Made by a program: the position numbers and the translations under genes
Shown: positions 25,842 to 35,097 of the stretch, piece after piece
How the letters are laid out: each line of letters begins with the position of its first letter
Position numbering within the stretch: the stretch's first letter is position 1
The notes under the pieces: model-generated
What the model was told of the DNA's origin: nothing
Databases searched by the model: none
Seen by the model: only the letters and a program-made list of their open reading frames with translations
DNA from: Flavobacteriales bacterium
Lineage (GTDB): Bacteria; Bacteroidota; Bacteroidia; NS11-12g; UBA955
Length of the DNA: 50,586 bases
Direction of reading: 5' to 3'
Assembly: GCA_947487175.1 (NCBI GenBank)
Contig: CANKVM010000006.1
Location: forward strand, 1-50,586

Positions 25842-27254
25842 TCAACCTTTATTCAATACACCAATTCCATTGGCGTATTTTTTTGCAAATTCAATTGCAA
25901 ATTCAATTTCATTTTGAATACTCCCATCTAAAATTGCTTCTCTAACCGCATCTTTAATCATGCCAATGTGTTTGGGGTTTTTAATATCAAACAACTCCAT
26001 AATATGATTTCCTGTAAATACGGGCTGCCAGTTTCTCAATTCATCTTTGGCAAGCACCGCTTCTATTTTTTGTGATACTACCGCAAGATTTTTAATGTGT
26101 TTGGCTACTTTTTGTTCATTCTTGCTGGTAATGTCCGCTGTACACAATATCATTAGATCTTGAATATCTTCACCTGCTTCAAAAATCAATCTACGAACAG
26201 CACTGTCCGTTACAATTTCCTTAGACAAAACAATTGGACGTAAATGCATCAAGACCAGTTTTTCAACATAGCGCATTTTTTCATCTAAGGGCAATCTCAA
26301 ACGCTTAAAAATCCCCTTTACCATTCTAGACCCTCTGTCTTCATGGCCATGGAATGTCCATCCTACTTTTGGGTCAAATCTTTTGGTTGGTGGTTTTGCT
26401 ATATCGTGCAAAATGGCAGCCCAACGCAACCACAAACTATCAGAAAGCGCACAAGTTTGATCCAAAACTTGCAAAGTATGGTAAAAATTGTCTTTGTGAC
26501 TTTTCCCATTAATGGTTTCAATACCATGCAATGCAACAAATTCAGGAAAGAAGCGAACGAGCAATCCAGTTTTATACATGATATCAAAAGCAATGCTAGG
26601 TTTCTCACCCAAAATCATTGCATTGATTTCGTCTGTTACCCTTTCTTGAGAAACAATATCAATTCTGTGCGCATTTTCGCAAATTGAAACATATGTTTTC
26701 GCTTCAATTTTGAATCCCAATCTTGCCGAAAACCTGATGGCTCTCAACATTCTTAATGGATCATCACTGAAAGTAATATCTGGATCGTTTGGCGTTTTTA
26801 TAATTCCATCTTGAATGTCTTGTACCCCATTAAATGGATCATACAATTCACCAAAATTATGTTTGTTCAAAGACAAATAAAGGGAGTTTATGGTAAAGTC
26901 CCTCCTATTTTGATCATCAATTAAACTACCATCTTCAACGATGGGTTTTCTCGATTCTTTTCTATAACTTTCTTTTCTGGCACCAATAATTTCGATGATA
27001 TAATCATTGAACTTAATTTGTGCCGTTCCAAAATTCTTAAATAAAGCAATGTGTTTATCGCCTTTTAGTGATTGAAAAAAATGTTGAGCAAAATCAACAC
27101 CCGAACCAATGCAAACCACATCAATATCTTTGTTTGATCTTTTTAAAAACAAATCCCTCACAAAACCACCTACAACATAAGCTTCGAGGTTCATTTCCTC
27201 GGCGGTATCAGATATTTTCTGAAATATGTCGTGATTCAAAGGGTTGTTATTCAC
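25842..27254 (-). CDS. CCA tRNA nucleotidyltransferase / poly(A) polymerase family protein with HD domain
   Basis: Nucleotidyltransferase of 470 residues that adds or repairs the 3' CCA of tRNAs. The head domain has GGFVRDLFLKRSNKDIDVV, with the Gly-Gly and DxD metal site. It is followed by RRDFTINSLYLSL and the DDPLRMLRAIRFSARLGF neck. An HD domain follows in the middle (LHDIAKPPTKRF). I place the start at the GTG at 27254, because an exact -7 box lies 4 nt upstream and an ATG 14 codons earlier would be outside the transcript. The protein then begins with NNNPLNHDIF, which fits family N-termini. It is divergent from a GT-C-like gene. Confidence 0.93.
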   Translation of the reverse strand: MNNNPLNHDIFQKISDTAEEMNLEAYVVGGFVRDLFLKRSNKDIDVVCIGSGVDFAQHFFQSLKGDKHIALFKNFGTAQIKFNDYIIEIIGARKESYRKESRKPIVEDGSLIDDQNRRDFTINSLYLSLNKHNFGELYDPFNGVQDIQDGIIKTPNDPDITFSDDPLRMLRAIRFSARLGFKIEAKTYVSICENAHRIDIVSQERVTDEINAMILGEKPSIAFDIMYKTGLLVRFFPEFVALHGIETINGKSHKDNFYHTLQVLDQTCALSDSLWLRWAAILHDIAKPPTKRFDPKVGWTFHGHEDRGSRMVKGIFKRLRLPLDEKMRYVEKLVLMHLRPIVLSKEIVTDSAVRRLIFEAGEDIQDLMILCTADITSKNEQKVAKHIKNLAVVSQKIEAVLAKDELRNWQPVFTGNHIMELFDIKNPKHIGMIKDAVREAILDGSIQNEIEFAIEFAKKYANGIGVLNKG

Positions 27255-27258
27255 GATA

Positions 27259-27266
27259 CAAAGATA
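27259..27266 (-). promoter_or_regulatory. Bacteroidota -7 element of the CCA transferase gene
   Basis: The minus strand reads TATCTTTG, an exact TAnnTTTG, 4 nt before the GTG start at 27254. It defines a probable leaderless GTG start. A second, oppositely oriented box begins 15 bp away. Confidence 0.65.
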
Positions 27267-27281
27267 AGCAAGGCTTTTGAT

Positions 27282-27289
27282 TATCTTTG
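27282..27289 (+). promoter_or_regulatory. Bacteroidota -7 element of the GT-C-like membrane protein gene
   Basis: TATCTTTG on the plus strand, 6 nt before the ATG at 27296. It is the mirror partner of the box at 27259-27266, giving back-to-back divergent promoters separated by only 15 bp. Confidence 0.65.
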
Positions 27290-27295
27290 TGAGCA

Positions 27296-28762
27296 ATGAA
27301 ACAAAAGGCTGTTCTCATTTTATTGATTTACGCGATATTTCGAATAAATTTCATCCCAATGGGTCATACCGGCGACGGATGGGGTTATGCCTGTGAAATT
27401 TTAAAACACGATTACTTTTCACCGCATCATATTCTTTACAAACCTTTTGTAGCATTTTGCTCTACCCCATTTGACCAATTTTTTCCATTTCTAAGTCCAA
27501 TAGTTTTTTATAGTCAATTAAATTTAATTTGGGGTGCAATTTCATTGTATATCCTATTTCTCATCTTAGAAATTATCAATCCCTCAAATGAAAAGAACAT
27601 TTGGGCGATGATGTTTGTGGCATTTGGATTCGGTTTTATTCGGTATTCAGGTGAAAACGAAACGTATATTCTTCCTATCCTTTTTAGTTTATTGGGGACA
27701 TTTTTTCATTTCAAGAAAGCGAATAAATTTTGGACATACTTATTTTTATCCATTGCAGTATTGTTTCATCAAATTCATATTTTTTGGCTATTGGGATTTG
27801 GCATTTCCGAAATCATTCAAAAAAAGAACTGGAAACCGTTATTGATTTCGTGTTTTGCAATTGTATTGTTTTACATAGGATATGCCATTCATTATCAAAT
27901 TACTTGGTATACTCTTCCTTTTTACGATGTGCAACAAAGACAGGTAACTACTTCACTTGGAATTAAAAACATCTTATTTACCCCTATAAACTTCATTCGA
28001 ACTTTTATTCAAATTCATGGAGATATTCTTCTGATAATTAATATCTATAAAATTTACATATTATCTATTTCAGGAATATTGATCACCATTTTATTACTGA
28101 ATTTCAAACGCGTTATCAAGTACTTTCAAAGCCTTCATTCTTTGTCCCTCAAAAAAACAAAAGGCAGTATTACAATTTCAAATCCGCTCATTATTGCCAT
28201 TTTGTTGCACTTTTCATTCGCATTTTACTCTGAAGGAAATGCAGAATTCATGGTAATGCTACCTTTGTTGTTAATCATCTGGTTTTCACAAAGCAATTTA
28301 CTGCACTTTCAACTTGTAAAAGGCCTCACCATATTCATTGCCATTTGGAATACCCTATTTTTCATTATCCCTTCACAACAATATGACTTCAAAGGAATTG
28401 CGTACATTACAGATAAAATCCAAGCCATTTCGCAATCAAAAACCAAACCCGTTAAATTCATAACCGATAATAATGTGTTGTTTAGCAATTATTTAGAATA
28501 TAAAAACTTAACAACATTATACGAAAAAATGAATTTTAAAATACAAAGTATTGAGGAATTCAACAACAAACCCAACAATGACCTATCAAAATTTATCATA
28601 GTAACAGATGCCATTGATAATATTTATTCAACAGATAGAAAATCAATTGTTTCTAAAGTAGAGAATCAAAACGGGTTATTTAATCAAAAATACAAATTGA
28701 GAACATTGGCCATTTTACAACCAAATACGGCTCAAAAAATAAAGATTACAGAATTGTACTAA
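27296..28762 (+). CDS. Polytopic membrane protein, probable GT-C-type glycosyltransferase
   Basis: Integral membrane protein of 488 residues with about ten hydrophobic helices and a soluble C-terminal part of roughly 110 residues. The first extracytoplasmic loop has an acidic pair in GHTGDGWGYACEI, the usual place for the catalytic Asp/Glu in GT-C glycosyltransferases. GFIRYSGENETYILPIL resembles a second conserved acidic loop of GT39-like proteins. There are no TPRs. Donor and acceptor are unknown. It stands alone, divergent from the CCA transferase gene, and its stop codon abuts the stop of the convergent ftsE-like gene. Confidence 0.72.
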   Translation: MKQKAVLILLIYAIFRINFIPMGHTGDGWGYACEILKHDYFSPHHILYKPFVAFCSTPFDQFFPFLSPIVFYSQLNLIWGAISLYILFLILEIINPSNEKNIWAMMFVAFGFGFIRYSGENETYILPILFSLLGTFFHFKKANKFWTYLFLSIAVLFHQIHIFWLLGFGISEIIQKKNWKPLLISCFAIVLFYIGYAIHYQITWYTLPFYDVQQRQVTTSLGIKNILFTPINFIRTFIQIHGDILLIINIYKIYILSISGILITILLLNFKRVIKYFQSLHSLSLKKTKGSITISNPLIIAILLHFSFAFYSEGNAEFMVMLPLLLIIWFSQSNLLHFQLVKGLTIFIAIWNTLFFIIPSQQYDFKGIAYITDKIQAISQSKTKPVKFITDNNVLFSNYLEYKNLTTLYEKMNFKIQSIEEFNNKPNNDLSKFIIVTDAIDNIYSTDRKSIVSKVENQNGLFNQKYKLRTLAILQPNTAQKIKITELY

Positions 28763-29452
28763 TTACCAATTTAATTGCGCAAAATCGTTGATTTGCGTCA
28801 ATTTTTGATCTTTCACTTGGTAGATGGTACCACCAAACTTTTGAATCAAACGATAATCGTGGGTTGCCATAATTACCGATGTACCTTCATTGCAAATTTT
28901 ATGCAATAAAGTCATCACATCATCGCTAATTTCAGGATCTAAGTTTCCAGTTGGCTCATCGGCCAATACTACTTTTGGGTCGTTCAATAGAGCACGGGCA
29001 ATAACCAATCTTTGTTGTTCACCACCACTTAATTCATTTGGAAACTTGTAGCTTTTGGTTTGTAAACCCACCTTTTCAAGGACTTCCAAAGCGCGTTGTT
29101 TCATTTCGAAATCATTCTTCCAACCGGTAGCTCTTAGCACAAAAAGTAAATTATCTAAGGCTGATCGGTCAGACAACAATTGAAAATCTTGGAATATGAT
29201 TCCCAACTTCCTACGAAGAAAAGGTATCTGACTTGGCTTTAATCCGTTTAGTTCAAAATCTGCAATTTTAGCATTGCCTTCAACCAATGGAATTTCACCA
29301 TAAAGTGTTTTTAACAATGATGATTTCCCAGATCCAGTTTTACCTACTAAAAATACAAACTCTCCAATACTTACATCTAAGGAAATAGATTGCAACACAG
29401 GAATTCGTCCCTGGTAAATTGTAGCATGATTAATTGATATTGGCAATTCCAC
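28763..29452 (-). CDS. ftsE: ABC transporter ATPase, FtsE-like
   Basis: Cytoplasmic ATPase of 229 residues, closest in feel to FtsE, which with FtsX controls peptidoglycan hydrolases at the septum. The Walker A is GKTGSGKSS, the Q-loop FQDFQLL, the signature LSGGEQQR and the Walker B VVLADEPTGNLDP, with the H-loop ATHDYRL. The TLYGEIPLVEG spacing and RRKLGIIFQDF are FtsE-like, although the related LolD-type ATPases share many features. No ftsX lies next to it. The start is a GTG at 29452, with an exact -7 box 4 nt upstream. Function is good at family level and moderate at gene level. Confidence 0.82.
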   Translation of the reverse strand: MELPISINHATIYQGRIPVLQSISLDVSIGEFVFLVGKTGSGKSSLLKTLYGEIPLVEGNAKIADFELNGLKPSQIPFLRRKLGIIFQDFQLLSDRSALDNLLFVLRATGWKNDFEMKQRALEVLEKVGLQTKSYKFPNELSGGEQQRLVIARALLNDPKVVLADEPTGNLDPEISDDVMTLLHKICNEGTSVIMATHDYRLIQKFGGTIYQVKDQKLTQINDFAQLNW

Positions 29453-29456
29453 AGAG

Positions 29457-29464
29457 CAAAACTA
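29457..29464 (-). promoter_or_regulatory. Bacteroidota -7 element of the ftsE-like gene
   Basis: The minus strand reads TAGTTTTG, an exact TAnnTTTG, 4 nt before the GTG start at 29452. It predicts a leaderless transcript with a GTG start and supports that start choice. Confidence 0.6.
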
Positions 29465-29531
29465 TAAAAATCTATTTAATAAGCGAATGAAACATATTCA
29501 CACTAAGTAAATAGTCCAATTCGATGGAAAA

Positions 29532-30209
29532 TCAATTCCTAAACCACTGAATAGGCTCCTTACCCATTTTGCGGAGAAGTTTGTTTGCCTTTTTAAAGTG
29601 GTTGTTGCCGAAAAATCCTTTGTGGGCCGACAAAGGACTCGGATGAACTGAGCTTAAAATGATATGCTTGGTTTCATCAATACATTGGATCATTTGATTG
29701 GCATTATTTCCCCAAAGCATAAAAATTATCTTTTCATGTTCTTCAGAAATTTTCCCAACACATAAATTAGTGAAGTTTTGCCATCCAATTCCTTGATGCG
29801 AAAGTGGTTGATCTTTTTCAACGGTAAGAATGGTATTCAATAATAGAACGCCTTGTTCTGCCCAAAACTGAATATCACCAGAGGTAAAAGGTTCACAATC
29901 AAACTCTGTTTCAATTTCCTTGAAAATATTTTTTAGAGACGGTGGAATTTTAACACCTTCATTCACCGAAAACGCCAAACCATTAGCTTCGCCAGTACCG
30001 TGGTATGGATCTTGCCCAATGATTACAACTTTTACATCATTGAAATCACACAATTCAAGGGCTTTTAAAATATCATTTTGTGAAGGATAAATAATTACAC
30101 CTTGCTTAACCTTTTGATTTAAAATATTATGAATTCTTTTCAACCCACTTAATTGGTGGGCATTTCTCAATATCTTATACCAAGCTTTTTCTTCTGATAA
30201 GCCAAACAT
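29532..30209 (-). CDS. ung: Uracil-DNA glycosylase, family 1
   Basis: Base-excision repair enzyme that removes uracil from DNA; 225 residues. The catalytic water-activating motif is GQDPYHGTGEANGLAFSV (about residues 64-81), and the minor-groove loop is HPSPLSAHKGFFGNNHF near the C-terminus. LLLNTILTVEKDQPLSHQGIGW is also characteristic. It begins 1 nt after the stop of the SNF2 helicase gene, so the two are almost certainly co-transcribed. Confidence 0.96.
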   Translation of the reverse strand: MFGLSEEKAWYKILRNAHQLSGLKRIHNILNQKVKQGVIIYPSQNDILKALELCDFNDVKVVIIGQDPYHGTGEANGLAFSVNEGVKIPPSLKNIFKEIETEFDCEPFTSGDIQFWAEQGVLLLNTILTVEKDQPLSHQGIGWQNFTNLCVGKISEEHEKIIFMLWGNNANQMIQCIDETKHIILSSVHPSPLSAHKGFFGNNHFKKANKLLRKMGKEPIQWFRN

Positions 30210-30210
30210 A

Positions 30211-33165
30211 TTAAGTTAACAAATCCTCCAATTCTTCAATATCTAGATTGGTCAATACCACATCTTCGTCTGGAATAATGCTTTCTGCCAATCTGGTTTT
30301 CTTCATTTGCAATGCCAAAATCTTTTCTTCAATTGTGTTTTTCGTAATGAATTTATAACTCATTACTGTTTTATTTTGACCAATTCTATGCGCCCTATCT
30401 TCAGCTTGCTTCATGGTAAAAGGATTCCACCATGGATCTGCCAAAAATACATAATCAGCTGCAGTTAAATTGATTCCACTATTTCCCGCTCTCAAACTCA
30501 ATAAGAAAATTTTAATTTCAGGTGTATTTTGAAACAAATCAATTTGATTCGCTCTTTCTTTTTCATCCATTGAACCGTCCAAGTAGCAATATTGAATTTT
30601 CGATTCTTTCAACAATTCAGCAATGTTTTTGAGATATCCTACAAATTGAGAGAACAATAATATTTTATGCCCATTCTCAATTGCACGTATCAACATTCTC
30701 GAAATTTCATCATCTTTTCCACTGCCCCCTTCGTAATTCTCATCCTTCAAACTCGGATTCAAGGCTAGTTGACGCAAATGCATCAAACCGTTAAAAATCT
30801 TCAACCTTGATTTGCTAATTCCAACTTGGTTTACATGATTCAAAATCTCGTTTCTATATTGACTTTTGACTTTCTCATATAACTCTTCTTGTGCTGGACT
30901 CATTTCACAATAGTGAATTTTTTCTATTTTTGGAGGAAGTTCCTTCACCACTTGACTCTTGGTTCTTCTCAATACAAATGGATCAATAAATTTCCTTAGC
31001 TCGTCTGCTTTTTTTGCATTTGAAGACTTTTCAATTGGTTTAATAAATTGATTTTCAAAGAATGAATAAGAACCCAATAAACCAGGATTCAAGAAATTCA
31101 TTTGGCTCCAGATGTCTAATAAAGTATTTTCAATTGGGGTACCCGTTAAGGCAATCCTATTGCGAGCATTTAATTTTAGTAAGTTTCGGGCTGTTAAAGA
31201 ACTTGGATTTTTAATTGCCTGACTTTCATCGAGAACAACACAACGGTATTCAAAACACTTCAGTATTTCAATATCGTTTCTCATTGTGCCATAGCTCATG
31301 ATAATCAAATCAATATCGGCAAATTCACTAATCAATTTATGTCTGTGAATTCCATTGTATTTTAATACTTTCAAGGTTGGGCAAAATTTATTTGCCTCTG
31401 ATTGCCAGTTATATAAAAGTGATTTAGGACAAATTACCAAGGTTGGACCCTGGTAGAATTGATTTGATGGAATAATGGAAGAACCATTTAATACTTTCTC
31501 AACCTCTTCAAACGCCATATGGCGATGAACAGTGGTAGGATGGTATTCATGATTGATCATGGATTGAATAACGGCAAGAGTTTGAATTGTTTTACCCAAA
31601 CCCATATCATCGGCCAATAACGCACCGAGTTTGTTTTCAAGTAAAAATTTAATCCAATTGTATCCTTCTTTTTGGTATTCTCTTAACTCCGCAACAAAAT
31701 TTAACGGCAATTCATAATCCGGCAGGTCAGTAGATAATATTTCGTTCCATTTTGATTTTGGCAGTTCTTCTTCAAATAAATCTTGAATATTATCTAACAA
31801 ACCAACATGTATATTTTTTAACCTGAGTGTTTTATCATCAAAATCAGCCAAATTCACAATCTGCGAAAATCTTGCAAACCATTCATCAGGTAAAATTGCA
31901 ATGCTCCCATCAGGCAATACAAATTCTTTTTTCTTTTGAAGGATGTTGTTTTTCAATCGGCTAAAAGGAATTTCGAAATCTCCAAATTTCACTACGGCCA
32001 TTACGTCAAACCAATCTTCAAATTGATTTACCTTGATTTTTAATTCAATCTTACCCAAATAATAATTTACTTCGGTAAAATCTTGTTCTACTTTAAATCC
32101 TTTGCGTTTTAAATCTTCAGTATGTTCGTTTATCCACTGAATTAAAGAATATGAAGAATCTTCCATTGGAACACAGAATAAACTTCCTTCGTTTACTTCC
32201 AATCCCAATTCCTTCAAAATTGAAATCTTTTCATTTTCTATTTGATAAGATCTTCGAATTCTATGGAAAGTAAATTTCCCATCAGTTTCTTCTAATGAAA
32301 CGTTCACACGTTTGTTTACGTGATAAGGAAACAACCAACTGCCATATTTGAAATAGAGTACGATATGACTGTCTTTGTCCCAAACTTTCGACAACCTTAA
32401 AACAGGTTGCACGTCTAACTGTTCGGTTACAATATCAAACCCCACTGCATATACATCGTGATTTTCCAATAAAGGAAGTACGAACTTTTGCATATAAACA
32501 GCCTCTTGAGCTGGCTCAATATGGATAAACTTTTTGGTTAAAAATGGTTTAATTTTTTGACCGTCTACCCTGTCGTTAAAAAACAATAATTTGGTATCCG
32601 TAAGCATCCACGCTGGTTTGTTTACCAACATAACACTCTCGTTTTCAAAAAACCTAACTTTTTCATCTTGGTGTTTTACGGTAGCGAAATAATTCATACC
32701 CTCTTCATCCCTTCTAAAATGAAACAACACCGATGCAGGTTCATTGACAAACGAAATTGGCGAACCCATTGGTTCTCCGGTTACACTTGACCAATAAATC
32801 TGATAATCTTTTACTATATTTAAAATATGTACAAGTTGACGCTCAATAAAGGCGCGAACTTGAATTTTCATTTCAGGTGTAAATTGTTTTAACAAGAAAT
32901 CCGCAGGACGCAATTTTTTAGTACCTGTGTAGAATTTCTTCATAATTGACTCAACCTCAAAGGTTTCTATCAGTTCAACCGCGGCATTTTGCCTTTCATC
33001 TAACCTAAAATAATCACTATTCTTTTCTCGAATTCGCTGATATGTTAATGAGGGTTTTCCATTTTCAAGCAGTTGGACTGCGTTTGCTTCAATGACAACT
33101 CCAAAATGAGCATGTTTTACAAAGGTAAATACTACTTCGAATTGTTTTGAATTGATTACTTCCAT
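30211..33165 (-). CDS. SNF2-family DEAD/DEAH-like helicase (HepA/RapA-like)
   Basis: Swi2/Snf2 ATPase of 984 residues. The first ~480 residues are a poorly defined N-terminal region. The ATPase core follows, with Walker A DDMGLGKTIQTL, motif Ia VICPKSLLYNW, Walker B VLDESQAIKN and motif III ALTGTPIEN. The second RecA lobe has LLFSQFVGYL, SLRAGNSGINLTAAD and the WWNPFTMKQAEDRAHRIGQ signature typical of SNF2 proteins. It is likely a DNA translocase acting on protein-DNA complexes or stalled RNA polymerase. Its tight coupling to ung, 1 nt apart, suggests a role in repair. No zinc-finger SWIM motif is obvious. Confidence 0.93.
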   Translation of the reverse strand: MEVINSKQFEVVFTFVKHAHFGVVIEANAVQLLENGKPSLTYQRIREKNSDYFRLDERQNAAVELIETFEVESIMKKFYTGTKKLRPADFLLKQFTPEMKIQVRAFIERQLVHILNIVKDYQIYWSSVTGEPMGSPISFVNEPASVLFHFRRDEEGMNYFATVKHQDEKVRFFENESVMLVNKPAWMLTDTKLLFFNDRVDGQKIKPFLTKKFIHIEPAQEAVYMQKFVLPLLENHDVYAVGFDIVTEQLDVQPVLRLSKVWDKDSHIVLYFKYGSWLFPYHVNKRVNVSLEETDGKFTFHRIRRSYQIENEKISILKELGLEVNEGSLFCVPMEDSSYSLIQWINEHTEDLKRKGFKVEQDFTEVNYYLGKIELKIKVNQFEDWFDVMAVVKFGDFEIPFSRLKNNILQKKKEFVLPDGSIAILPDEWFARFSQIVNLADFDDKTLRLKNIHVGLLDNIQDLFEEELPKSKWNEILSTDLPDYELPLNFVAELREYQKEGYNWIKFLLENKLGALLADDMGLGKTIQTLAVIQSMINHEYHPTTVHRHMAFEEVEKVLNGSSIIPSNQFYQGPTLVICPKSLLYNWQSEANKFCPTLKVLKYNGIHRHKLISEFADIDLIIMSYGTMRNDIEILKCFEYRCVVLDESQAIKNPSSLTARNLLKLNARNRIALTGTPIENTLLDIWSQMNFLNPGLLGSYSFFENQFIKPIEKSSNAKKADELRKFIDPFVLRRTKSQVVKELPPKIEKIHYCEMSPAQEELYEKVKSQYRNEILNHVNQVGISKSRLKIFNGLMHLRQLALNPSLKDENYEGGSGKDDEISRMLIRAIENGHKILLFSQFVGYLKNIAELLKESKIQYCYLDGSMDEKERANQIDLFQNTPEIKIFLLSLRAGNSGINLTAADYVFLADPWWNPFTMKQAEDRAHRIGQNKTVMSYKFITKNTIEEKILALQMKKTRLAESIIPDEDVVLTNLDIEELEDLLT

Positions 33166-33258
33166 CTTGCTTTTTCTACAAATAAACTTGCAAGTTATAG
33201 CAGATAAATCAAACTATTGACCTTTTTTTGTAAATAGTATAACTATTACGTAAATATT

Positions 33259-33744
33259 ATGGAAAATATACCAAATATGACCTATTCCGGGCTTTCTATC
33301 CCTCAAAAATATGAACATCTTCATACTTTTTGGAATGGAATTGCTGACAATCAAGTTGATTGGGTTGCCAATTTGAGCAATGCCACAGCTCTAATGAAAG
33401 AAATTTTCAATTGGTGGTGGGTTGGATTTTATCGCGTTCAAAACAATCAGTTAATATTGGGACCGTTTCAGGGTCCATCTGCTTGTACTAAAATCGACTT
33501 TGGAAAAGGCGTTTGTGGCAGCTGTTGGAAAAGTGAATACACCATATTGGTACCAAATGTTCATGAATTTGAGGGACATATTGCATGCAGCAGTATTTCA
33601 AATAGTGAAATTGTAATCCCAATTTTCAAAGACAATAAAATCTGGGGAGTTTTAGACGTTGATAGCGAACATTTGAATCATTTTAATGAAATTGACAAGA
33701 TAGAATTGGAAAAATTTTGTCAATCAATTTCAACGTTTTTATAA
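33259..33744 (+). CDS. msrC: GAF-domain free methionine-(R)-sulfoxide reductase (fRMsr)
   Basis: Single GAF-domain enzyme of 161 residues that reduces free methionine-R-sulfoxide. Typical fRMsr segments are WWWVGFYRVQNNQLILGPFQG, the cysteine motif GKGVCGSCW (about residues 82-90), VPNVHEFEGHIACSS with the second cysteine, and EIVIPIFKDNKIWGVLDVDS. These match the usual GVCG and HIAC sites. The gene stands before an MFS transporter gene on the same strand, about 70 nt away. No SD and no exact -7 box are seen upstream. Confidence 0.92.
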   Translation: MENIPNMTYSGLSIPQKYEHLHTFWNGIADNQVDWVANLSNATALMKEIFNWWWVGFYRVQNNQLILGPFQGPSACTKIDFGKGVCGSCWKSEYTILVPNVHEFEGHIACSSISNSEIVIPIFKDNKIWGVLDVDSEHLNHFNEIDKIELEKFCQSISTFL

Positions 33745-33813
33745 TCCCAATTATTAAAGAAATTCTCTGAATTCCTTTTTTTTTTGCATCTTTGGAAAAA
33801 TAATTTTTTTAGA

Positions 33814-35091
33814 ATGAATACACTTAAAACCAAGAAGAATATTATTCTGCTCATCATCGTAGCCTCTTTGGGCTATTTTGTTGACATATATGATTTGATA
33901 CTTTTTAATATAATTAAAAAAGAAAGTCTCGAGTCTTTGCATATTGATTACAACACCTATGAAACCGTTTTATTCCGTTGGCAAATGGCAGGAATGCTAA
34001 TTGGTGGAATTCTTTGGGGTGTTTGGGGCGATAAAAAAGGAAGGGTTTCAGTATTATTTGGTAGCATTTTAATATATTCTGTTGCCAATATTGCCAATGC
34101 CTTTGTTGAAACTCTTTGGGCATATAAAATGTGGCGTTTAATTGCAGGATTAGGTTTGGCCGGAGAACTTGGTGCAGCCATTACATTGGTTGCCGAGTTA
34201 ATGCCTCAAAAGAAAAGAGGTTTGGGAACTATGATCATTGTAACCTTCGGTGCATTGGGCGCTGTTGCGGCATTCTTGGTTTCAAAAAATGGTCAATTTA
34301 TTGGTGATTTTATTTCTGGAATTATTCACAAACCAGTTGCAAATTGGCAAGTTGCTTACATTGTAGGGGGCACATTGGGTCTACTGCTTCTGGCATTAAG
34401 GGCGAGTACATTTGAAAGTGGACTTTTTGAACAAGCAAAAGAACACAATGTAGAACGCGGTAATTTCTTTAGTCTATTTAAAGAAAAGAAAACCTTTGTG
34501 AAATACTTGGCATGTATTGTAATTGGATTGCCTGTTTGGTTTGTTGTGGGTGTTTTAATTGCTTTGGCGCATAGATTCTTGCCTGAAATTACGGGCAATA
34601 CGGATATCCTAAAAGTATTACCTACCAAAGAAATGGTACTTTGGAGCTATGTAGGACTTTCTATCGGTGATCTAACTAGCGGTACCTTGTCGCAAATTTT
34701 CAAAAGCCGCAAAAAAATAATGTTCTCAAATATTATAGGCATTATCATTATGACAGTGATTTATTTGTATGGACCCGTTGGTTCAGCAAATTATTATCGC
34801 TTTTTGGCAGTTATGCTTGGCATGGTAACTGGTTACTGGGCTTTGTTTGTTACAAACGCCAGTGAACAATTTGGAACAAATATTAGAAGTACTGTTGCCG
34901 CAACCGTGCCCAATTTTGTGCGTGGTGGTGTACTTTTAATCACCTCAGGATTCGAAATATTAGAGTCTCAAACACATTCTGCAAGTATTTCTGCACTTAT
35001 TATCGGATTAATTTGTGTTTCTCTTGCTATTTGGGGAACTTTGCACATAGAAGAATCCTTTCATAAGGATTTGAACTATTACGAAAAATAA
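33814..35091 (+). CDS. MFS transporter
   Basis: Inner-membrane major facilitator superfamily transporter, 425 residues and about 12 helices. I use the ATG at 33814. It follows a one-mismatch -7 box (CATCTTTG at 33787-33794), and the longer reading adds an odd extension. The conserved loop between helices 2 and 3 is WGVWGDKKGRVSVL, and GLGLAGELGAAITLVAELMPQKKRG resembles the metabolite:H+ symporter (ShiA/ProP-like) branch. The substrate is unknown. The rnr gene starts 6 nt after its stop and is likely co-transcribed. Confidence 0.88.
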   Translation: MNTLKTKKNIILLIIVASLGYFVDIYDLILFNIIKKESLESLHIDYNTYETVLFRWQMAGMLIGGILWGVWGDKKGRVSVLFGSILIYSVANIANAFVETLWAYKMWRLIAGLGLAGELGAAITLVAELMPQKKRGLGTMIIVTFGALGAVAAFLVSKNGQFIGDFISGIIHKPVANWQVAYIVGGTLGLLLLALRASTFESGLFEQAKEHNVERGNFFSLFKEKKTFVKYLACIVIGLPVWFVVGVLIALAHRFLPEITGNTDILKVLPTKEMVLWSYVGLSIGDLTSGTLSQIFKSRKKIMFSNIIGIIIMTVIYLYGPVGSANYYRFLAVMLGMVTGYWALFVTNASEQFGTNIRSTVAATVPNFVRGGVLLITSGFEILESQTHSASISALIIGLICVSLAIWGTLHIEESFHKDLNYYEK

Positions 35092-35097
35092 CTCCCC

